Below are positions 57,732 through 64,000 of a stretch of 64,000 nucleotides of DNA, in pieces. Position 1 is the first letter of the stretch, and every line of letters begins with the position of its first letter. Origin of the DNA: an uncultured Bellilinea sp. (lineage in GTDB: Bacteria > Chloroflexota > Anaerolineae > Anaerolineales > Anaerolineaceae). A program made the translations under genes and the position numbers. Below the pieces are notes generated by a model. It was not told the DNA's origin, searched no databases, and saw only the letters and a list, made by a program, of their open reading frames with translations. The stretch spans positions 1 to 64,000 of the forward strand of contig CALHYE010000001.1 in assembly GCA_938040735.1 (NCBI GenBank), written 5' to 3'.

Positions 57732-58250
57732 TTATTTGTAATTGGATGATCCATGAAATCGTTTTTCGCCGGCGCGAATGGGTACGGACAGGCGGTTTTC
57801 TGGGGGTGTGAGCGGGCATGACCAGTCATCGTTATAGGCGCAATAGGGGTTGTACGCAAGATTGAAATCCACAATGAACTGGTTTTGCCCAATCTCTTCC
57901 GGTTCAAGGTAACGCCCGGCAGGGTAGGTTTCTACGCCTGCCAGACCGTCCACAAACGGCAGGAAGTAGCCGTATTGATTGCCGTACAGGGTTAGTTCGA
58001 CTTTTTGCCCGTCTACTTCAAAAGAAAACCGCCCCAGCCGCGCATAAACCTGAACATCCCCGGTGTTGGTTTGAATTTCGACCATTGTCCGTTGCGGGAA
58101 CGGCAGCAAGTTTAACCGCAGGCGCAGAGTGGGGTTGGGCGGAAAGTAGTTCAACCCCTTAAAGACAGCCTTTTGCTCTTCCCGCAACGGGCTTTGCGGA
58201 TGAGTGGCGAAGAATTCGTCTTTCTCTTGACGGATTGCTTGATAGTCCAT
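57732..58250 (-). CDS. DUF1684 domain protein
   Basis: IRQEKDEFFATHPQSPLREEQKAVFKGLNYFPPNP...YGRYLEPEEIG-type; FNLAYNPYCAYNDDWSCPLTPPENRLSVPIRAGEK. Confidence 0.92.
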   Translation of the reverse strand: MDYQAIRQEKDEFFATHPQSPLREEQKAVFKGLNYFPPNPTLRLRLNLLPFPQRTMVEIQTNTGDVQVYARLGRFSFEVDGQKVELTLYGNQYGYFLPFVDGLAGVETYPAGRYLEPEEIGQNQFIVDFNLAYNPYCAYNDDWSCPLTPPENRLSVPIRAGEKRFHGSSNYK

Positions 58251-58475
58251 AACAACCTCTTTCTATTTTTAACCCATCCAGTTCTGATTTGCAGTTTTCT
58301 GACCGTCGAAACCTTATACACTGAACTTAACGCAGAAGGTGAAGACAGTGGGGCAAACACTCGTCTGCGCTGCCATCGCGCGCAGTTCGGTGCAATTGTC
58401 ACTTTGCTCGAACACATGACGGAGGTATTCGGCTGGCAGGGATGGGGTGATGACTGGCGGCGCTGGGAAGCCTTT

Positions 58476-60209
58476 TTATCCGGACTTTTGGCGGTGTTCA
58501 ACCAGCCAGCGGCGAATTTCGGCGGGCGGGCGGGTGTTCAAAACCTGAGCGGCATTCACCCAGGCCCGCCGCGCAACCGAAATGCCGTACTCCGCCAGTT
58601 CCAAATCCGCCGGACTGTGAGCGTCGGTATTAATGCTCAGCAGAATACCCAGTTCTACAGCCCGCCGCGCGTGAACTTCGTCCAGATCCAGCCGCGAGGG
58701 GTTGGCGTTGATTTCGAGAGCGACGTTTTCTTCACGGGCAGCGCTCAGGATCAATTCCCAATCCAGATCGGCTCCCTCACGATTGGGCAGTAAACGCCCG
58801 CTGGGATGACCGATTATATCCACATGCGGGTTGCGGATAGCGCGCAGCAAGCGGGCAGTGATCTCCTCGCGCGGCTGGCGTAGACTGACATGCAGGGAGG
58901 CAATGACCATATCCAGTTCAGCCAGCGTTTCATCCGGCAAATCCAGACTGCCATCGGCTTTAATTTCAACCTCAGCGCCTTGCAGCAGGAGCAATTCGTC
59001 CCCCAGAATTGCTTGAACGGCGTCAATTTCTTGGCGCTGCTGGCGCAGGCGGGCTGTATCCAGTCCGTTAGCGATGCCCAGCGAGTGGGTGTGGTCGGTA
59101 ATTGCCAGTACCTTCAAGCCACGCGCTTTGGCGGCTTTTGCCATCTCGTGGATGCTTAACGCCCCATCGCTCCAGGTCGAATGGCTGTGCAATTCGGCGA
59201 TCAAATCGGACGGGTTGATCAGGTCAGGCAAGCGGTGTTCCAAAGCGGCTTGAATCTCGCCGCGGTCTTCGCGCAGCTCCGGCGGTATCCATTCCAGACC
59301 TAAGGCGTGGTAGAGTTCGGCTTCTTTAGAAAAGGACTGCTCCTGCCCATCCGGGGCGGTAAGCCCATGCTCTGAAAGAGATAACCCTTTGCGTTGGGCC
59401 AGTTCGCGCAGGCGTACATTGTGATCTTTGGAGCCGGTCACAAATTGCAGCAGCGAGCCGAATTTCTCTTGAGGTTGTAACCAGAGTTGAACATGCAAGC
59501 CGTTGCTCAGTTCGATGCTGGACTTGTTTTCACCGTGCGCCAATACCCGGCTGACCTCCGGATGATGGATAAATGCGTCCATAACTTTTGCCGGATCCTC
59601 GGCCGCTGCGACCAGATCGAGGTCTCCAATGGTGGGTTTCCAACGGCGCAGGCTGCCGGCCAGTTCCGCTTCCCGAACACCGGGAAGTCCCCTCAGCCAA
59701 TTCAGCCAGCGCAGGCCAATCGGCCGTACCGTGCCGAGCAACATGCGCTTGCTGCGCCTTCGCAGGGCCTCAATGCCGGCGAGAATGCGCTGTTCGGACT
59801 TTTCACCCATCCCCGGCAGGCGGCGGAGGTGTCCGTCCCGCGCAGCCGATTCCAAATCCATCAAGGAGGTAATACCGGCTTGCTTCCAGAACAAAGCCAC
59901 TTTTTTGGGGCCGACATCCGGAATTTCAAGCAATTCCAGCAGGGTGGGCGGGACTTCATCTTCCAGCCGTTCCAGAAAACCCAATTTTCCGGTGGTGAGC
60001 AATTCTTCGATCTTTTCGGCAATGGCTTTGCCAACGCCGGGAATTTCAGTCAGTTTACCTTCACGGTACAAATCCTCGGCTTCGCGCGGGTAAGCGCGCA
60101 GGCTCTCGGCTGCCCGGCGGTAGGCAATGGTTTTATAAACTACCTCGCCGTTGATTTCCAACAAATTGGCGATGCGCTCAAAAATCTCGGCTAATTGCTG
60201 ATTATTCAT
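58476..60209 (-). CDS. polX: DNA polymerase/3'-5' exonuclease PolX (polymerase beta + PHP domains)
   Basis: HhH motifs, GDLDLVAA, PHP motifs ELHSHSTWSDG, AITDHTHSLGIANG, GAEVEI. Confidence 0.95.
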   Translation of the reverse strand: MNNQQLAEIFERIANLLEINGEVVYKTIAYRRAAESLRAYPREAEDLYREGKLTEIPGVGKAIAEKIEELLTTGKLGFLERLEDEVPPTLLELLEIPDVGPKKVALFWKQAGITSLMDLESAARDGHLRRLPGMGEKSEQRILAGIEALRRRSKRMLLGTVRPIGLRWLNWLRGLPGVREAELAGSLRRWKPTIGDLDLVAAAEDPAKVMDAFIHHPEVSRVLAHGENKSSIELSNGLHVQLWLQPQEKFGSLLQFVTGSKDHNVRLRELAQRKGLSLSEHGLTAPDGQEQSFSKEAELYHALGLEWIPPELREDRGEIQAALEHRLPDLINPSDLIAELHSHSTWSDGALSIHEMAKAAKARGLKVLAITDHTHSLGIANGLDTARLRQQRQEIDAVQAILGDELLLLQGAEVEIKADGSLDLPDETLAELDMVIASLHVSLRQPREEITARLLRAIRNPHVDIIGHPSGRLLPNREGADLDWELILSAAREENVALEINANPSRLDLDEVHARRAVELGILLSINTDAHSPADLELAEYGISVARRAWVNAAQVLNTRPPAEIRRWLVEHRQKSG

Positions 60210-60216
60210 GTCAGTT

Positions 60217-60226
60217 ATTATACAAT
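60217..60226. promoter_or_regulatory. Overlapping divergent -10 elements for polX (minus) and aldolase-like gene (plus)
   Basis: Minus TATAAT (60222-60217) 7 nt from polX ATG; plus TACAAT (60221-60226) 6 nt from ATG 60233. Confidence 0.5.
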
Positions 60227-60232
60227 AGAGCC

Positions 60233-61369
60233 ATGAACACATCCCTGTATCCCGATATTTCCCGCCCAACTCTGTTGATTGACCCGCAGCGCGTCCATAA
60301 TAACATCCAGCGCATGGCAGAAAAAGCCAATTTATACGGCGTTCGCTTGCGGCCTCACTTTAAGACCCATCAATCGGCGCGGGTTGGAGAGTGGTTTCGT
60401 CCGTTTGGTATTGATGCGATCACGGTTTCATCGCTGGATATGGCGGCGTACTTTGCCAGGCATGGCTGGCAGGACATTTTGGTCGCATTTCCCCTCAATT
60501 TGCGTCAACTGGATTGGGTGCGCTCATTAAGCGCGTCAATCCGGCTGGGTGTGCTGGTAGAATGCGGGGAGCAGGTAAAGGCGCTGTCCGACTCCCTCGA
60601 AAGAGCGGTAGATGTGTGGATAAAGGTGGACAGCGGCAGCCATCGTACCGGCTTATTGTGGAACGAGCCCCTTAAGATTCTGGAATTAGCCCGTCAAGTC
60701 CGACAACATCGGCTGTTGAACCTGCGCGGTTTGCTGACCCATGCCGGCGAAACTTACCACAGCCTCAACCCGGCCGAAGTGGTGCAGCGTTTTCGCCGCA
60801 GCAACCAGCGCATGAACGAAGTGCGCCAATTTTTGGCACAGAACGGCATGAACGATCTGGAAGTGTCGGTAGGCGATACCCCCGGCTGCAGCCTGAGCGA
60901 TGATTTTGAAGGGGTGGATGAGATTCGGCCGGGCAATTTTGTCTTTTATGACGCCCAGATGGCGCGCCTGGGAGCCTGCCGGGAAACCGACATTGCGGCT
61001 GTGGTTGCCTGTCCGGTTGTGGCGCTCCACCCCGAAAGGGAGGAGGCGGTGATTTATGGAGGCGCCATCCACTTTTCAAAAGATACGGTGCAGGAAAACG
61101 GAGCGGCGGTTTACGGCTGGGCGGTACAACTCCATGGACAGGGGTGGGCGTCGCGCATCATGGGAGGCGCGCTGGCGCGCCTTTCACAGGAGCATGGGAT
61201 TCTGCGACTACCGGCGGAGGCGCTTTCTTCGTTGAGGATCGGCGGTTTAGTTGGAGTCATACCTGCGCATGTCTGCCTGACCGTTTCGGCGCTGGGCATT
61301 TACCGCAGCCTGCAAGGCGAATGGATCGAAACGCTGGTCAGGGCATCAACGCCAGCGGGACGGGGGTAA
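60233..61369 (+). CDS. D-threonine aldolase/D-serine dehydratase-like PLP enzyme (alanine racemase N-terminal fold)
   Basis: PTLLIDPQRVHNNIQRMAEKANLYGVRLRPHFKTHQS, DSGSHRTGLLW, GDTPGCSLSDDFEGVDEIRPGNFVFYDAQM, IPAHVCLTV. Confidence 0.92.
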   Translation: MNTSLYPDISRPTLLIDPQRVHNNIQRMAEKANLYGVRLRPHFKTHQSARVGEWFRPFGIDAITVSSLDMAAYFARHGWQDILVAFPLNLRQLDWVRSLSASIRLGVLVECGEQVKALSDSLERAVDVWIKVDSGSHRTGLLWNEPLKILELARQVRQHRLLNLRGLLTHAGETYHSLNPAEVVQRFRRSNQRMNEVRQFLAQNGMNDLEVSVGDTPGCSLSDDFEGVDEIRPGNFVFYDAQMARLGACRETDIAAVVACPVVALHPEREEAVIYGGAIHFSKDTVQENGAAVYGWAVQLHGQGWASRIMGGALARLSQEHGILRLPAEALSSLRIGGLVGVIPAHVCLTVSALGIYRSLQGEWIETLVRASTPAGRG

Positions 61370-62549
61370 ACACCAGCAAGAAGACCAGCAGGGTCAGCAG
61401 CCCTAACCGTTTGCGGCGCGGGTCGAGTTCGGTGATCTGGTCGAGCGGCTCGGCATACACCCGCCCGAACAAGAAGATTAACACAGCCCACAACCACCAC
61501 CCAGACCAGACGAACCCCAGCAGGCCGAGCGCCAGCAATACCAGAGGATAAATCCGCCGGGCGCGTTCCCGCCCGAACAGGACATAGAGCAGGTGTCCGC
61601 CATCCAGTTGACCAGCGGGAATCAAATTTAGCGAAGTGATCAAGATGCCGCCCCAGCCGGCCCATGCCACCGGATGGAGCAGAACGTCCAGTCCGCCATA
61701 TGGCAGCGGTTGGCCGGTAAAGATGTAGCGCAGCCAGTAAAGCAGCGGAGAAAGTCCTCCGTAATCGGCCGGTGCGGGTAAAAACTGCCCGAAAACCACA
61801 AATTTGAGCAGCAGGTAAAGGATGGAATTGCCTTCCAGTTGAGTTTGTCCCAACCCGCTGCCCAATGGCGCGGCCGGCAGTGGAGAAAGTTCAGAAAGCG
61901 ACAGACCGATCAGCAAGACCGGAATTGCCACAATCAGACCGGAAAGCGGGCCGGCGATACCGATGTCCATCAGCACCCGCCGGTTTTTGGGCAGTTCTTT
62001 CATGTTGATGAACGCGCCCAGCGTTCCAAACGGGCTGAGCGGGAAGGGCAGCGGCAGAAAATAGGGCAGGCTGACGGCTGCGCCGTGCCGTCTGCCGACC
62101 AGATAATGCCCAAATTCGTGGGCAGTCAGAATCGCCAGCATGCTGATGGCAAACGGCCAGCCGCCGCTGATGACGGCCCAAATAAATTCGGCCGCATTCG
62201 CCGGCATCTGCTCCAGACTCAGCATGCCGCCGGTAAACCACACGCTGATCAGCGTTAGAATGAAGAAGATCAGGTTGGTGCGGGGATTGGATGGACGCGG
62301 GGCCTGCCGGCTGGTCACAAAAATCACGGTTTGGCGGTTGTTTTCATATCGAAACAGCGGGGTCAAGCCCAATGGCGCCGCCGCTTCGGCCAGACGGTCA
62401 TAGGCTTCGGCCGTATCCGGCAAGATGATCCGCCCGTGGTATTTGATCATGAAGCCTTTGCGTTCATCCCCATAGGTAGTATCTTCGATGAAGAAGACTC
62501 GACGCACGGCCAGTTCGATTCGTTCATACAGTAAAGGTTGATCTTCCAT
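61338..62549 (-). CDS. Site-2-protease-like M50 metalloprotease
   Basis: AILTAHEFGHYLVGRRHGAAVSLPYFLP (HExxH) and LNLIPAGQLDGGHLLYVLFG. Confidence 0.92.
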   Translation of the reverse strand: MEDQPLLYERIELAVRRVFFIEDTTYGDERKGFMIKYHGRIILPDTAEAYDRLAEAAAPLGLTPLFRYENNRQTVIFVTSRQAPRPSNPRTNLIFFILTLISVWFTGGMLSLEQMPANAAEFIWAVISGGWPFAISMLAILTAHEFGHYLVGRRHGAAVSLPYFLPLPFPLSPFGTLGAFINMKELPKNRRVLMDIGIAGPLSGLIVAIPVLLIGLSLSELSPLPAAPLGSGLGQTQLEGNSILYLLLKFVVFGQFLPAPADYGGLSPLLYWLRYIFTGQPLPYGGLDVLLHPVAWAGWGGILITSLNLIPAGQLDGGHLLYVLFGRERARRIYPLVLLALGLLGFVWSGWWLWAVLIFLFGRVYAEPLDQITELDPRRKRLGLLTLLVFLLVFTPVPLALMP

Positions 62550-62592
62550 CAGTCCCTGTTTCCCTGTTGAGAATACCGGCAATTTGGTCAGG

Positions 62593-62686
62593 CGGGAATG
62601 GATGGGAGTCGAACCCACCGCGGCCCGCAACGCGGCCCGCCACCGGTTTTGAAGACCGGGGAGCCCACCGGGACCCTACCACTCCC
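62593..62686 (-). tRNA. selC: tRNA-Sec, anticodon UCA
   Basis: 94 nt; acceptor GGGAGTGG/CCATTCCC (8 bp, one G-U), G discriminator, anticodon arm CCGGT-CTTCAAA-ACCGG with UCA (62652-62650), long variable arm, T-arm GTGGG-TTCGACT-CCCAT. Confidence 0.93.
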
Positions 62687-62731
62687 GCCTTTAAGCATAC
62701 CCCAGCGCGCCGTATTCGTCAATTTTTCTGT

Positions 62732-63310
62732 TCAGGGTGAGATGACCCACTCATACGAATTGCTCAGATTGACCCCTCGAATTTCCGCAATCACATTCAT
62801 CTCACAATCCAACACCCGGGCATGAACCAGGGCGGGCGGCAGAAAGAATACCCGCTTATTGCCGGGCAGGATGCTCTCAACCTCACCCAAGCGGTCATTT
62901 CCCCATTCTTCGGTGGTTGAAATGTAAAGGTAGCAAATTTCCTGAGCGGTTTGGTTGGTCACCCGAAAAAGAGCGTTCCCCTCGCCGCCGATGATGATGT
63001 GGCGGTTTTGGGAGATTTTGGCTTCGGAATAAAGCGTGTCCTCTGAGCATGAGCGGATAAGCAGGTCGTATTCGCCCGCTTCAAGCATAAAGGTGTGACT
63101 GCCGCGGCTGGGGATTAATTCACCTTCGCCTAGTTGATTTTCTCCAAAATCTGCTTGCTGCGGTGGAGAAAAGTAAACCTCGCAAACAGGCAGGCTGCTG
63201 TGATTATCCACCTGAATTTCCAGCGGAGAGGTTTGACAGGCGCAAACAAGAAAGAACCATAAGCCGAATGTGATCCAGCCGTGTAAGGATCGTACCCCCC
63301 GCCTGATCAT
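62732..63310 (-). CDS. Putative secreted/lipoprotein of unknown function
   Basis: N-terminus WITFGLWFFLVCACQTS lipobox-like. Confidence 0.65.
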   Translation of the reverse strand: MIRRGVRSLHGWITFGLWFFLVCACQTSPLEIQVDNHSSLPVCEVYFSPPQQADFGENQLGEGELIPSRGSHTFMLEAGEYDLLIRSCSEDTLYSEAKISQNRHIIIGGEGNALFRVTNQTAQEICYLYISTTEEWGNDRLGEVESILPGNKRVFFLPPALVHARVLDCEMNVIAEIRGVNLSNSYEWVISP

Positions 63311-63319
63311 GGATTGGAA

Positions 63320-63862
63320 TTACCCGAAAAGGAAAGGCAGAATGGTTTGCATCCATTCTCGCGCGGAGAGGAAAACCCCTCCGCTCAGCAAACCCAGAGT
63401 CATGCCAGCCAGCACATCCGATAAATAGTGCATACCGGTGAAGATGCGCGAAAGGCTGACCAGCGCTGCCCAAATGATCACGCATGCCGCTACCCAAAAG
63501 GGAGCATTGGCTGCCACCACCGAGGCAATCATAACCGCACGGGCAGCATGACCGGAGGGGAATGAGTGCGGGTCGGTGTTGCGGTAAATGCTGCCCCATT
63601 CTCCCGGCGGGCGGCTGCGGCGGACAAGGAACTTAATGCTCATCACCAGTGCGGCAAGCAGAAGAATATCCACCATCAAAAAAGCCGAAAACCCCCTCCA
63701 CGCCTTGGAAACGAGCCAGAGGATCCCCAAACCCAGTAACCAAAACCACGAATCGCCGGAGTGAGCCAGAAAAGCCACCAATTTCCACCGGAAGGACTCG
63801 TCCACTTCCATCCTCATACGATTGGACAGGTTGACGTCCCATTGGATCAATTTTTGCATCAT
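63320..63862 (-). CDS. PAP2 family phosphatase
   Basis: KFLVRRSRP, DPHSFPSGHAARAVMIA, LSRIFTGMHYLSDVLAGMTLG. Confidence 0.93.
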   Translation of the reverse strand: MMQKLIQWDVNLSNRMRMEVDESFRWKLVAFLAHSGDSWFWLLGLGILWLVSKAWRGFSAFLMVDILLLAALVMSIKFLVRRSRPPGEWGSIYRNTDPHSFPSGHAARAVMIASVVAANAPFWVAACVIIWAALVSLSRIFTGMHYLSDVLAGMTLGLLSGGVFLSAREWMQTILPFLFG

Positions 63863-63978
63863 TCAAGAACACCCCATAAACTGCATTCTGAAAACCCAAG
63901 CGGAGTATACCTTGATTGATAAAAGTTGACCAGCAGCCACCTTACTGATTTGTCAATTCCAATGCCCTGTACTTCTCG

Positions 63979-64000
63979 TATAATTACCTTGGATGCAGTC
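63979..64000 (+). promoter_or_regulatory. Promoter -10 and possible near-leaderless gene start at window edge
   Basis: TATAAT (63979-63984) 8 nt before ATG at 63993; gene not visible. Confidence 0.3.

Noticed and set aside
59487-60194. 235-aa plus-strand ORF
   Set aside because: Antisense shadow of polX
61839-62258. 139-aa plus-strand ORF
   Set aside because: Antisense shadow of the M50 protease gene, low-complexity Gln/His/Arg-rich product
62550-62630. N-terminal extension of the M50 protease ORF (MRAAVGSTPIHSRL...)
   Set aside because: It is translation of the tRNA-Sec 3' half; the gene more likely starts at ATG 62549
1-64000. CRISPR arrays, IS elements, prophage or toxin-antitoxin systems
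   Set aside because: No regularly spaced direct repeats, transposases, integrases or phage genes were recognised

Overview
A 64 kb, gene-dense bacterial chromosome segment. Gene style and the surface-protein C-termini suggest an Anaerolineae-like Chloroflexota, but that is inference. Most of it is ordinary: iron ABC importer, rsgA, a bacterial microcompartment (BMC) sugar-phosphate locus, XdhC/ChlI pair, MarR-linked ABC exporters, era, ABC-2 exporter, ArsR-permease operon, glmS, coaX, fixABCX-type ETF cluster, secreted LamG proteins, rfb genes, purB, gnd, polX and an M50 protease. No IS element, prophage or CRISPR array was seen. The strongest discovery is a selenocysteine pair. A peroxiredoxin-like gene on the minus strand (56882..57427) is split in the ORF track by an in-frame UGA (57293..57295) that sits exactly where the first Cys of a CxxC motif is expected (FLRHLG-U-IPCREH). 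A bacterial-SECIS-like hairpin follows it, with its apical loop 25 nt after the UGA. About 5 kb away is a long tRNA gene with anticodon UCA (62593..62686 minus) that has the hallmarks of tRNA-Sec (selC). Other notable items: a promoter + 24-aa leader peptide + tandem terminators upstream of rsgA (candidate attenuator); a satellite BMC locus with three pentamer-type shell proteins and DeoC/RpiB carrying N-terminal helix-linker extensions; recurring leaderless-promoter geometry; and a shared C-terminal 'LPMVRK' tail on two secreted LamG proteins.
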